A stretch of DNA of 7,169 bases from W11650 sp963545585 (GCA_963545585.1 CAUUKX010000097.1:1-7169), one strand, 5' to 3'. Positions 1-7,031 are shown, counted from the stretch's first letter. The notes: generated from the sequence alone by a model not told the origin. Program-made: numbers and translations.

Positions 1-1044
1 ATATCCTTTGGCACAACCAATGTTGATATTGGCCCGGAGCTGAGAACGGCGCTGACGGAAATAAAACAAAAGGATAAGCTGAAACTCTCGGTCGGCAGCG
101 ATGGGCTGTCGGCATTAGCGCTGAATTATTCGGAAGAAATAGCGCCAATGGGCAGGATCATTGTTCAAAGGCCGGTAGAAATGCCGGAGCGCTGGGTGCG
201 GGCATTGGGCAATACTGCGGCGATTCATAAAGAAATGAAACCGATGTTTACAGTGAAAGGAACAGCGGCCAAAGCCTTTATTGCCTCGCTTCCGGCGGCG
301 ACCGGGCAGGAGCGTTCCGGCTGGCTGACCTATTCGCCGGCCGGGGTTAAGATTTTGCCGCGAAGGAGTGCGGGCGCAGTTTGGGTTTCCGGTCTGCACC
401 GGCTGTCAGCTTTAAAACGAGTAATGACCGATACGCTGGGGCTGTGCTTTTATACGCAGGCGGAGGAAAAGCAGGGCGGAATGATGATAGAGGCAGATTT
501 GGGCTGTGCCAGACTGACGTTGAGCCTGACGGCGGAAAGCTGGCAGGGATATTCCGGCGAGGGAGCGCTGTTAGAGGGGTTAGCGCAGCCGGAGGTGATG
601 GAAAATGCTTGGGAGATCGGCTCTGTCCTCAGCTTTGAGGCCAAGCTGAATGAAAAATTATTAGCCGAGAAGTGGCGGCTGTCCGGCGGACAGGCGGAAG
701 CGGCCTTGGCTTTACTGGCTGCCTCCGGGAAATTGGGCTATGACTTATATGAAAACAGTTATTTTCATAGGGAACTGCCGGAGGAACCGGAACGGGTGCA
801 GAAGGATAATCCCCGTCTGACAGCGGCCCGAAAATTGATAAATCAAATCGAAAGTATCGGCGGCGGGCAATGGATCGTACATTCGCAGGATATGGACTAT
901 CGGGTTACTTACGACCCGAATAGGGACATAAAAGAAGCAAAGTGTACCTGTGCGTGGTATTTTAATCATCAAAACAGCCGGGGGCCGTGTAAACATATAT
1001 TGGCGGTTCGGTTAAAGGAAGGAAGCTATGAGCAGCAGGATTGA
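1..1044 (+). CDS. SWIM zinc-finger family protein (5' end outside the window)
   Basis: The frame is open from base 1, so this is the C-terminal 347 residues of a longer protein; the first ATG at 148 is internal, because the residues encoded before it also fit the family. Visible family blocks are GTTNVD near residue 5, a PERW motif near residue 62, a GYSGEGALLE block near residue 180, YENSYFHRELP near residue 250, and a C-terminal SWIM zinc finger. The finger is Cys315-x-Cys317-x12-Cys330-x-His332 and includes GPCKH. From memory of the family, about 90-120 N-terminal residues are probably missing. SWIM fingers bind zinc and are thought to mediate DNA or protein contacts; the precise role of this family is unknown. 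No signal peptide or membrane segment can be seen in the visible part. The stop overlaps the next gene by 17 nt, which implies co-translation. The family call is firm; any function is inference. Confidence 0.9.
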   Translation: MSFGTTNVDIGPELRTALTEIKQKDKLKLSVGSDGLSALALNYSEEIAPMGRIIVQRPVEMPERWVRALGNTAAIHKEMKPMFTVKGTAAKAFIASLPAATGQERSGWLTYSPAGVKILPRRSAGAVWVSGLHRLSALKRVMTDTLGLCFYTQAEEKQGGMMIEADLGCARLTLSLTAESWQGYSGEGALLEGLAQPEVMENAWEIGSVLSFEAKLNEKLLAEKWRLSGGQAEAALALLAASGKLGYDLYENSYFHRELPEEPERVQKDNPRLTAARKLINQIESIGGGQWIVHSQDMDYRVTYDPNRDIKEAKCTCAWYFNHQNSRGPCKHILAVRLKEGSYEQQD

Positions 1045-4000
1045 AAAGGCGGTGGAAATTTATCGGGCACTGGGCTGGGAGGACGCATCAGCGGAAGAAG
1101 TTCTTAATTTGCCGGCGATTACATCGGATCAGAAAAGGACGGCCTTAGCCGGATTAAAAAGCGGTGATTGGTTTGATTATAAGGAAACGGATAACGGCTG
1201 GGAAATGGTCAAGATAGTGGATACTGATTTGAACAGGCTGGCTTTGTTTGCAATTGAAGTAGGTGTAGATGCCCGACGGGCAGCCGATGTTCTGCGCACG
1301 GCAGATGATACTGCTTTAGAGATTATCAGCCGGCGGGGCGCGGAATATGCCGCTGATTTTATTACTTTTGCCTGTACCGCCCGACGGCGGATGTGGGAAC
1401 ATTCACTCAGTGCTTTTGGGAATTTGGCGGTGCGGCTGGTAGATCGCTTTCAATTAAAAGTTCCGGAGAGCATTGAATATATGAAGGATTGGTCGGCTTG
1501 CGCCGCACATGCTTTGGGTTTGGCGGCAGAGCTTCAATTTCAAAAATCGGCGGATTTGCCGGGGCTTACGTTAATCAGCTGGCGGTTTGCCGAACATATT
1601 CGAGTCGGCGCGGCGCTGAATATGCCGGTTACCGGCCCGTTCGGGCAAGTTTTCCCGGAAGGCTGCCGGAGAGGCTGGATTGTCCGGTCAAAAGCGCTTT
1701 CCTTGGCTTTTGCGGCGTTGGACTCATCGCTTCGACCGGGCGACCGCAAGGTGTGGATTCGGATACTGGATCAGTTAGGGCTTAAAGACGATGAAATCAT
1801 CAGGCGTACGGAAAGTCTGATTCCTTTGCTGGCTTGCGGCGATTCACCGGTGATTGAGCGATTGGCACCGGTTTTGATTGAAAAGGCAGATGAGGACAGG
1901 CTGACAGAAATATTACTGGCGGCATTTTCCGGTAAAGTCAAGAAAACCAGACAATTACTGCTGAAATCTGCTTTGAAGCGGAACTGTCCTTCGGACAAAG
2001 AAACGCTGGGCGAGTGGTTGTCTTTATTGGCAGCGGATTCGGACAAGGCTACAGCGGTTTTGGTTCGGAAATTGATGGAAAAATGGCAAATCAGCGTGCA
2101 GTCTGCGGATGAAAAAGCAGAGCCGCAAGGATTGTGGCAGCGGATGCCGAAGCTATGGCAGATACCGGATTTTGCCGTGGGTGAAGTGACGCCGGAGCAT
2201 TTAACGGAACTGGCGGTCACGCTTTCAAACCGCAGCGCTTTTGTGCATGATATTGTAACCGAGCGATTTTTAGCACTGACCAATCAGTTGGCGCAAACAG
2301 ATCCGCAAAATGTCAAATTAAGTCTGGCCGGGCTGCGGACAGCAGATTTTCCGCTTTTGAGTCATACCTTAAAAAGCTGGTGCAGGGACGAGATGCCAAG
2401 CATTGTGATTGACAGCGGCAACATGCCGACGGGGCTTCTATCGGCTCGGATTTATCAGGTTTGCCGAAACATTGATAAAGTTCCCTGTCTTTTATCGACA
2501 CCCAGTTTTGACGATTTGTCCATTCGGCTTTCGGACTTGGTTAGCCGCTTAGAGCAATATCAAAGGGAAAAAGCAGATATTTTAGAGGCGGACTTTCAGT
2601 TGGCCCTGGCCAGACTGGACATTGCCGGCAAGACGGCGGCTGATGTCAAAGCGATAGGAAAGCTTGACCTGCCGCTGATCGGCTTACCCATGACGGCGGG
2701 CGAAGCGGTACTGCGTTATATTAAAGAGCCGATCCCGGAGCCAAGTCTTGATTTAAAAAAATTGGCTTATTGGCGGCGTCCGATTTCCAGGCCCGAGTGG
2801 ATGAAGATTTTCCCCGATCGATTTGATTTGGGCTGGAACAGCGAGGAATTGTTTTCGATTTTTCCGTTGTGGGGGGATTATGCGTTAAGCGGAATTCGCT
2901 GGGATAGTGAGGTCTATCATGGCCAGGGATTGATTTTGCGGCAGACGGTTCGGCGCCGGCAGCCTTTGCCGTCCGGAGCAAGCGTTAATCTATTAGCAGC
3001 GCAGCGTTCCAATTTGCCGGATGAGGCGGAAAATGTCGCCATAGCGGCAATCGAAGCATGGCAGCGGGGACTTTTGCACCCGGGCATGGCGGACATTGCC
3101 TATTTGGACTGGCAGAGCGGAGAACCGACTAATTTGGCGGCACTGGCAGCGGCTTTTGATACGATTGCCGGCGATGGGCTGTTAGCGGTCGTCTGGCCGC
3201 TGATTGACGATTTGGTGGCGGTGTCGTTAAGGGCAGTTCGCCTGTTAGCTGGAACGGCGGAATTGGTAAAGGTGGCTGAAAAATATTTGCCGGAGGCGGA
3301 AGCAGCAGTCGAAAAGGCAATTGCAGAAAAATCAGTCTTAGATTTGCCGGCAATTCGGGCTTTGGCAGATAAAAAAGGAAATTCCATTGCCGTAACGACC
3401 GCCAAGGCGCTGGTAAAGGGATTGCCGCCGGCAGAAGGAAAAGCGGCTGTACCTGAGGAAAGGGGATTCGAGGTTCCGTTTGCTGAGGTCTGGAAAACGG
3501 AAAAGATAATGAAGCCGGTGATTGAGGATGAAGCAGTGCTGTGGGTCGGTCAGACCACGCTGCGGACGGCACAAAAGCTCCTGCTCTTTCATTTAAGCAT
3601 ACCGGCGCATAGACAATTCCGGATCAATGCCCCGGACTTGGCTAAATCAGTAAAAATGACACCGGATACAGCCGGAGAATATCAAATTGTCAATACCGGC
3701 TGGGTGTATTCCATCAGTGCTGAAGGGCAGATGGAAGCGGTTCTTGCTGCGCCGGGCGCGGAAGAGTTTGCCAAGGATGAGGCTTCCGTTTGGCTGCACT
3801 GGGATGAAAATGCGAAAAAAATAGCAATTTCCAAATATCGGAATTGGCGTGGGGGCGCAAGTGGTCCGTTAGACGGCGGAAATATACCACCGCTGCCGTT
3901 ATCGCTTTTAACTGTGGTAATTGGTCTGCTGGCGCAGGACGGCGAGGCTGCTTATTCGGTTCCGGCGGTGGCGGCGGAATTGATTAAAAGGGGAGAGCTT

Positions 4001-4366
4001 CATTGCGAAGTGGTAAAAAGAGCGGCAGCAGTTTTGCTGAAAAGCAGTGAAGCGGTCAGTCCGGCGAAATTAGTCCGCTCACTGGAAAAGAATATTTACT
4101 GGCTGCCGGTATTTTATCCGCTTTTAACCGAAAGTATAAAATATGCCGGTCGGCAGATTGTCCAAACCCAAAAACCTCCGGTTTGGGTTAATCGGATTTT
4201 GGAGATTGCTGTCCGCTATGCGGCCTACTTAAAAGAAGCGGCCGAGCGAGGCCTGATTTCAGCAGAAGAAGCCAAATGGACAGGCTTGGTGGAAATTGCC
4301 GATGCCAAAGCCAAATCAGCAGCAACCGAAAAAGCCCGAACCTTGCGGGCGCTGTTGGGAGTATGA
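1028..4366 (+). CDS. Large SWIM-associated protein, DUF6493-like, function unknown
   Basis: This is a 1112-residue soluble protein with no signal peptide and no convincing membrane helix. The ATG at 1028 is preceded by AAAGGA (1014-1019) with an 8-nt spacer, and the start lies inside the 3' end of the SWIM gene, a typical coupled pair. The protein is mostly helical and rich in Leu, Ala, Glu and Trp, which suggests HEAT/ARM-like solenoid repeats. A more conserved-looking middle block runs from about residue 680 (LLHPGMAD) through 722-745 (VWPLIDDLVAVSLRAVRLL), a pattern recalled from DUF6493-type proteins. A Gly/Pro-rich loop (RNWRGGASGPLDGG) lies near residues 940-955 and is followed by another helical segment. 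No catalytic motif such as Walker A, HD or a nuclease signature was found. In family context these proteins accompany SWIM proteins and often MoxR ATPase/VWA genes, suggesting a scaffold or adaptor role. The coding call is very secure; the DUF name is moderate, from memory. Confidence 0.85.
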   Translation: MSSRIEKAVEIYRALGWEDASAEEVLNLPAITSDQKRTALAGLKSGDWFDYKETDNGWEMVKIVDTDLNRLALFAIEVGVDARRAADVLRTADDTALEIISRRGAEYAADFITFACTARRRMWEHSLSAFGNLAVRLVDRFQLKVPESIEYMKDWSACAAHALGLAAELQFQKSADLPGLTLISWRFAEHIRVGAALNMPVTGPFGQVFPEGCRRGWIVRSKALSLAFAALDSSLRPGDRKVWIRILDQLGLKDDEIIRRTESLIPLLACGDSPVIERLAPVLIEKADEDRLTEILLAAFSGKVKKTRQLLLKSALKRNCPSDKETLGEWLSLLAADSDKATAVLVRKLMEKWQISVQSADEKAEPQGLWQRMPKLWQIPDFAVGEVTPEHLTELAVTLSNRSAFVHDIVTERFLALTNQLAQTDPQNVKLSLAGLRTADFPLLSHTLKSWCRDEMPSIVIDSGNMPTGLLSARIYQVCRNIDKVPCLLSTPSFDDLSIRLSDLVSRLEQYQREKADILEADFQLALARLDIAGKTAADVKAIGKLDLPLIGLPMTAGEAVLRYIKEPIPEPSLDLKKLAYWRRPISRPEWMKIFPDRFDLGWNSEELFSIFPLWGDYALSGIRWDSEVYHGQGLILRQTVRRRQPLPSGASVNLLAAQRSNLPDEAENVAIAAIEAWQRGLLHPGMADIAYLDWQSGEPTNLAALAAAFDTIAGDGLLAVVWPLIDDLVAVSLRAVRLLAGTAELVKVAEKYLPEAEAAVEKAIAEKSVLDLPAIRALADKKGNSIAVTTAKALVKGLPPAEGKAAVPEERGFEVPFAEVWKTEKIMKPVIEDEAVLWVGQTTLRTAQKLLLFHLSIPAHRQFRINAPDLAKSVKMTPDTAGEYQIVNTGWVYSISAEGQMEAVLAAPGAEEFAKDEASVWLHWDENAKKIAISKYRNWRGGASGPLDGGNIPPLPLSLLTVVIGLLAQDGEAAYSVPAVAAELIKRGELHCEVVKRAAAVLLKSSEAVSPAKLVRSLEKNIYWLPVFYPLLTESIKYAGRQIVQTQKPPVWVNRILEIAVRYAAYLKEAAERGLISAEEAKWTGLVEIADAKAKSAATEKARTLRALLGV

Positions 4367-4388
4367 AAAGGAAAAAACAAGACCGTGG

Positions 4389-4421
4389 TTGAATAATCTT
4401 GAAAAGGGCAGAATAATTCTG
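4389..4421 (+). promoter_or_regulatory. Candidate promoter with palindromic operator for the membrane-protein gene
   Basis: TTGAAT (4389-4394, 4 of 6 to the -35 consensus) is followed after 17 nt by AATAAT (4412-4417, 5 of 6 to the -10). The -10 lies inside a perfect 13-bp palindrome, CAGAAT-A-ATTCTG (4409-4421), where a repressor could block polymerase. The predicted start is near 4423-4425, giving an untranslated leader of about 90 nt before the ATG at 4516. The match is visual only; AT-rich DNA gives such matches by chance. Confidence 0.4.
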
Positions 4422-4489
4422 TAGGAGTTGAGTGATGAGAAAACTTTGTCAGAAGATATAAAAAGTAGGCGGGTATTGGTTCTGCCCTT
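4404..4489 (+). repeat. 10-bp perfect inverted repeat flanking a 66-nt spacer
   Basis: AAGGGCAGAA (4404-4413) and its exact reverse complement TTCTGCCCTT (4480-4489) frame the minicistron and the region before the membrane-protein gene. The left arm overlaps the 13-bp palindrome at 4409-4421, so in a read-through RNA the two structures would exclude each other. If transcription starts near 4424, the left arm is not in that RNA, so a switch would only act on transcripts from upstream. It could also be the remains of a small mobile element's ends, but no target duplication was found. Confidence 0.45.
4435..4461 (+). other. Possible 8-codon leader minicistron (MRKLCQKI)
   Basis: An ATG at 4435 is preceded by AGGAG (4423-4427) at a 7-nt spacing, a better ribosome site than many real genes have, but the frame stops after eight codons (TAA at 4459-4461). 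It lies inside the 10-bp inverted repeat and 54 nt before the membrane-protein ATG. It may be a leader peptide or the decayed start of a lost gene. No run of one regulatory amino acid codon is present, so classical amino-acid attenuation is not supported. Confidence 0.2.
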
Positions 4490-4505
4490 GCTGTCAGATA
4501 GATTT

Positions 4506-4510
4506 GAGGT
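4506..4510 (+). promoter_or_regulatory. Ribosome binding site deciding the ATG-4516 start
   Basis: GAGGT lies 5 nt before the ATG at 4516 (GAGG with a 6-nt spacer). A TTG at 4504 in the same frame would add four residues (MRYD), but its own codon overlaps this site and it has no purine-rich sequence at the right distance upstream. The ATG is therefore the preferred start. Confidence 0.6.
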
Positions 4511-4515
4511 ATGAT

Positions 4516-5433
4516 ATGGAAGCAGAAAATATTAAAGAAAATCAGGAAGACCACAAAAATAAAGTGATTGAAATTATAAAAGAATATTCAGTTGTTATTC
4601 AGAGATTATTTATTATGTTTTGCTGTATGATAAATGCGTTATTGTATGTGATAAATTATAGCTATGCACAGAAGGCGGTAGTCTTTTATGGGATTCCTTC
4701 GGGTTACTTTTTTAATAGTATTGTTGATGATAAAGTTTTAGGATTTGGGATTATAGTTCTATATTTTATTATTTTAGGATCGCCGTTTATTTTTAAAAAT
4801 ATGTTAAAGAATAACAAATTAAGTAAATGGGAGAGTGCAAGTTACTCTACTTTGACTTCAATAGTAACATTTTTTGTACTACTAATCTTTAGTGAGAATG
4901 TTATAGAAAAATTTAAAATTTCAATATCAATTAACATCATTTTTGTAATTGATATAATCATAACTCTATTGACATGGGGGCTCTATTTTTATCTTTTTTT
5001 AAAAGTCTTTGACAATATAAAAGGCGAAACTCAGAAAGAAAAAAGAGAAATTGAAAGAGAAAAAAATAACAATGCTAGTAAGAAAAATATAAAAAAGAAA
5101 GAAGAAAATGGAATAATCATCAATGTAACAGTTATAATTTTTTCAGTGGTAATGACGATACATGTACTTACGATGCCTATATTAGTTTTTGATAAAATAT
5201 TAGCTCCGCCTGAATTGAAAAAGTATTATGAAATTATTGAGTTGAAAGATACGAAAAATAATATTATGGCAGTCGTATCTTATAAAAATGGGAAAGCAAT
5301 ATTGATGGAATGTGAGATAATGGAAGATGGAAATAGAAACTTAAAGTTAAAAAAAGGAAGATATTATCTAAAAAGTATAGAGGGTTATCCAATAGAATAT
5401 AAAGAATTTGATGAAGTAAGATGTGAATATTAA
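4516..5433 (+). CDS. Unrecognised five-helix membrane protein, AT-rich, probably horizontally acquired
   Basis: From the ATG at 4516 the protein has 305 residues. I do not recognise a family. Predicted helices are about 26-50, 74-93, 109-128, 136-165 and 199-225. Between helices 4 and 5 (169-198) is a very Lys/Glu/Asn-rich linker, possibly coiled coil, with KKNIKKK at its end. The loop 94-105 is also basic, so the positive-inside rule places both loops and the N-terminus in the cytoplasm and the last 80 residues outside. That C-terminal part looks like a small beta-rich domain (MAVVSYKNGKAILMECEI, then LKLKKGRYYLKSIEG). It has no cysteine-motif, enzyme or transporter signature. Base composition is about 26% GC against about 50% on both sides, and codon use is rich in ATA, AGA and AAA. 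It stands alone, separated by 149 nt from the upstream gene and 110 AT-rich nt from the downstream one. That it is a real gene is likely; its role is unknown. Confidence 0.82.
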   Translation: MEAENIKENQEDHKNKVIEIIKEYSVVIQRLFIMFCCMINALLYVINYSYAQKAVVFYGIPSGYFFNSIVDDKVLGFGIIVLYFIILGSPFIFKNMLKNNKLSKWESASYSTLTSIVTFFVLLIFSENVIEKFKISISINIIFVIDIIITLLTWGLYFYLFLKVFDNIKGETQKEKREIEREKNNNASKKNIKKKEENGIIINVTVIIFSVVMTIHVLTMPILVFDKILAPPELKKYYEIIELKDTKNNIMAVVSYKNGKAILMECEIMEDGNRNLKLKKGRYYLKSIEGYPIEYKEFDEVRCEY

Positions 5434-5543
5434 ATTTGATATTTTTCAAGAAGAATGAATAAAATTTCCAAATAAGTTTAAGTAAAATATTTTTATTATG
5501 TTTTATTGAATGAAAGGGCTTGACATTATAGGAAGGAGAGATT

Positions 5544-6233
5544 ATGAACAAGGTTCGGTTTCAGGCGGAACTAATGGCATTAAAGGACGAAGGGTATAAA
5601 GAGTTTAATCAAAAACTGATTCCCAATGTACTGGCCGAAACGATGATCGGGATTCGTACCCCGGCGCTGCGAAATCTTGCCAAGCAGCTTTTTAAGGAGC
5701 GGCAGGCGGAATGTATGGAATTTTTAGAGGAACTTCCGCATTGCTATTTTGAGGAAAATAACCTTCATGCTTTTTTGATTGAGCAAATGGGAGATTTTGA
5801 GGAAACATTGGATAGGACGGAGACGTTTTTGCCCTATATTGATAATTGGGCAACCTGTGATTCGTTTTTGCCGAAATTTTTTAAGAAAAGATCGAAGGCA
5901 ATGCTGCCGCTGATTAAAAAATGGATGGAATCGGGGGAAACCTATACGATTCGCTATGGCGTGGGGCTTTTGCTGGCGAATTATCTGGACACGGAATTTC
6001 AGCCCGAATATTTGGAGTGGGCAGCGGCGATCCAGTCGGAAGAATATTATGTTAAGATGATGATTGCTTGGTATTTCAGCATGGCGCTGGTCAAGCAGTA
6101 TGATGCGGCGCTGCCGCTGATTAAGGCTCGGCGGCTGGAGAGCTGGACGCATAACAAGGCAATTCAAAAGGCCAGAGAAAGCCGGCAAATCTCGCCGGAA
6201 AGAAAAGAATATCTAAAAACTTTAAAAGTATAA
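5544..6233 (+). CDS. DNA alkylation repair protein, AlkD family
   Basis: This 229-residue protein has the length and all-helical HEAT-like pattern of AlkD-type DNA glycosylases, which remove N3- and N7-alkylated purines without flipping the base. Comparing with the known Bacillus cereus AlkD active site (Trp109, Asp113, Arg148, Trp187), I see Trp102-x3-Asp106 in DNWATCDSF, Arg137 in TIRYGV and Trp176 in MIAWYFS, with similar spacing. N-terminal RTPALRNLAKQL is also a typical family block. All four residues appear present, so activity is plausible, but some AlkD2-type relatives are reported not to excise alkylated bases, so the substrate is not assured. The start is the ATG at 5544 after GGAAGGAG (5531-5538) with a 5-nt spacer. 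The upstream 110 nt is AT-rich; a TTGACA at 5520-5525 has no suitably placed -10 before the start codon. Transcription ends at the hairpin just after the stop. Confidence 0.93.
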   Translation: MNKVRFQAELMALKDEGYKEFNQKLIPNVLAETMIGIRTPALRNLAKQLFKERQAECMEFLEELPHCYFEENNLHAFLIEQMGDFEETLDRTETFLPYIDNWATCDSFLPKFFKKRSKAMLPLIKKWMESGETYTIRYGVGLLLANYLDTEFQPEYLEWAAAIQSEEYYVKMMIAWYFSMALVKQYDAALPLIKARRLESWTHNKAIQKARESRQISPERKEYLKTLKV

Positions 6234-6236
6234 TGC

Positions 6237-6271
6237 AAATCCCCATGTTGCTGCGGCCGCATGGGGATTTT
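6237..6271. terminator. Shared bidirectional intrinsic terminator
   Basis: An 11-bp perfect stem, AAATCCCCATG (6237-6247) with CATGGGGATTT (6260-6270), encloses a 12-nt loop. It begins 3 nt after the alkD-type stop codon, and its right arm contains the first base of the GNAT stop codon (6270-6272). The + strand reads ATTTTA at the stem end and the - strand reads ATTTGC, so the T-tract is short but stronger on +. Its position between two converging genes supports use in both directions. Confidence 0.8.
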
Positions 6272-6881
6272 ACCAAATGGAGATTTCATCGTATTGAGGA
6301 TCGGACGCGGGTTTCCAGTTGTGGTCAAAGAAGAGGGTATAAAAGCGGCTGGTTACGATTCGGCCGTCTAAAAAGACCAATTCTTTTTGATAGGAGCCGA
6401 CAAGCTGAAAACCGCATTTTTCAATGACCCGCTTTGACCGAATATTTTCTTCATTATGGCTGATAAAAAGTCCGTCCAATTTTAGAGTTTGGCAGGCATA
6501 ATAAATCACCGCCGAAAGTGCCTGCGTCATATAGCCCTTGTTCCAATAATCGGAATTTAAGACATAACCGACTTCCCGCAGGCGCTGGCCGTGATAATCT
6601 TTGGCAAACGGCTCCGGCACCGGGTTCTCGTGCAGGCCGATGCTGCCGATTACTTTGGTTTCCTCTTTCAGGACGATGGCGTAAACGTCGCCTGCCTTTA
6701 AAAAAGAGCGCAAAATCTTAGCGGAATGAACTTTATTCGGGTGCGGCCGCCAGCCGGCATTCGGGCCGATTTCAGGACGCTTGGCATATTCATAAAAATC
6801 ATTTAAATCACTCATCCGAAAGGGCCGCAGCAGCAAGGCTGAGGTTTCAATCGGTTTTAAAAGTTCGTTGCTCTGGTTCAT
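6270..6881 (-). CDS. GNAT family N-acetyltransferase (RimJ/RimL-like)
   Basis: This 203-residue protein has the GNAT fold used to transfer acetyl from acetyl-CoA to an amine, in this subfamily often a protein N-terminus or a small molecule. Visible motifs are LLLRPFRMSDL (16-26, beta-1), KVIGSIGLHEN (76-86), REVGYVLNSDYWNKGYMTQAL (102-121, a motif-A region with the acetyl-CoA pyrophosphate loop around NKGYM), and NIRSKRVIEKCGFQLVGS (146-163, the motif-B N-S-x-x-x-x-x-K-x-GF signature). The substrate cannot be told from the sequence. The start is the ATG at 6881-6879 with AGAGGA (6888-6893, - strand) 6 nt upstream. A longer open frame to 6980 exists only because it runs through the tRNA gene, and the extra residues do not belong to the fold. 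The gene starts 41 nt after the tRNA, with no strong terminator between, so co-transcription with the tRNA is likely. Confidence 0.92.
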   Translation of the reverse strand: MNQSNELLKPIETSALLLRPFRMSDLNDFYEYAKRPEIGPNAGWRPHPNKVHSAKILRSFLKAGDVYAIVLKEETKVIGSIGLHENPVPEPFAKDYHGQRLREVGYVLNSDYWNKGYMTQALSAVIYYACQTLKLDGLFISHNEENIRSKRVIEKCGFQLVGSYQKELVFLDGRIVTSRFYTLFFDHNWKPASDPQYDEISIW

Positions 6882-6922
6882 GGAGATTCCTCTGCGGTCG
6901 GCTAAAAATAAGAAATAAAAAA

Positions 6923-6994
6923 AGCGTAAGACGGGACTCGAACCCGCAGCCCTCGCCTTGGGAAGGCGATGCTCTACCATTGAGCCACTTACGC
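6923..6994 (-). tRNA. tRNA-Gly (anticodon CCC)
   Basis: The - strand folds as a full 72-nt cloverleaf. The acceptor is GCGTAAG/CTTACGC, the D stem GCTC/GAGC with loop AATGGTA, and the anticodon stem TCGCC/GGCGA with loop TTCCCAA, so positions 34-36 are CCC and read GGG. The variable loop is GGGCT, and the T stem is GCGGG/CCCGT with loop TTCGAGT, with one G-U pair at the base. The discriminator is U73, as expected for bacterial tRNA-Gly. CCA is not encoded; a run of T follows directly, so the end must be added by the CCA-adding enzyme. Confidence 0.97.
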
Positions 6995-7004
6995 AAATAT
7001 TTGA

Positions 7005-7031
7005 CTAAGGCTTTCTTTTGAAAGAAATTAG
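7005..7031 (-). repeat. Imperfect palindrome in the tRNA-Gly leader
   Basis: TTTCTTT (7012-7018) pairs with AAAGAAA (7021-7027), and the outer CTAA (7005-7008) pairs with TTAG (7028-7031), leaving GGC (7009-7011) as a bulge. It lies between the promoter and the 5' end of the tRNA, so it would form a hairpin in the precursor and might help processing or bind a regulator. It lacks a following T-tract and is not a good terminator. Confidence 0.45.

Noticed and set aside
1771..2283. 170-codon open frame on the - strand
   Set aside because: It lies wholly inside the 1112-residue gene on the opposite strand, has Ser/Lys-rich low-complexity composition and no recognisable motif.
3129..3572. 147-codon - strand frame rich in Pro, Leu and Gln
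   Set aside because: It is an antisense shadow of Gly/Ala/Glu-rich codons in the large gene, and another - strand frame (3100-3405) overlaps it equally well.
4162..4186. Hairpin CCAAACC/GGTTTGG
   Set aside because: It lies within the coding sequence of the large protein with no T-tract; the frame continues normally.
4334..4350. GCCCG/CGGGC hairpin near the end of the large gene as a terminator
   Set aside because: It is inside the coding region, only 5 bp, and has no following T-run.
5458..5507. AATAAAA/TTTTATT pairing after the membrane-protein gene as a terminator
   Set aside because: The stem is only A-T pairs with a loop of more than 30 nt; no stable terminator is evident in this spacer.
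4403..5519. AAAGGGC on both sides of the AT-rich gene (4403-4409 and 5513-5519) as an insertion-site repeat
   Set aside because: Seven bases over this distance is expected by chance, and the surrounding bases do not match.
5520..5548. Perfect TTGACA followed after 17 nt by TATGAA
   Set aside because: The -10 would overlap the AlkD start codon, putting transcription start inside the gene and losing the ribosome site.
5724..6188. 154-codon - strand frame opposite the AlkD-type gene
   Set aside because: The + strand frame matches a known family with active-site residues, while this one has no motif and biased composition.
6253..6750. Two GCGGCCGC octamers (6253-6260 and 6743-6750)
   Set aside because: One is in the terminator loop and arm, the other is within GNAT codons; there is no sign of function beyond chance.
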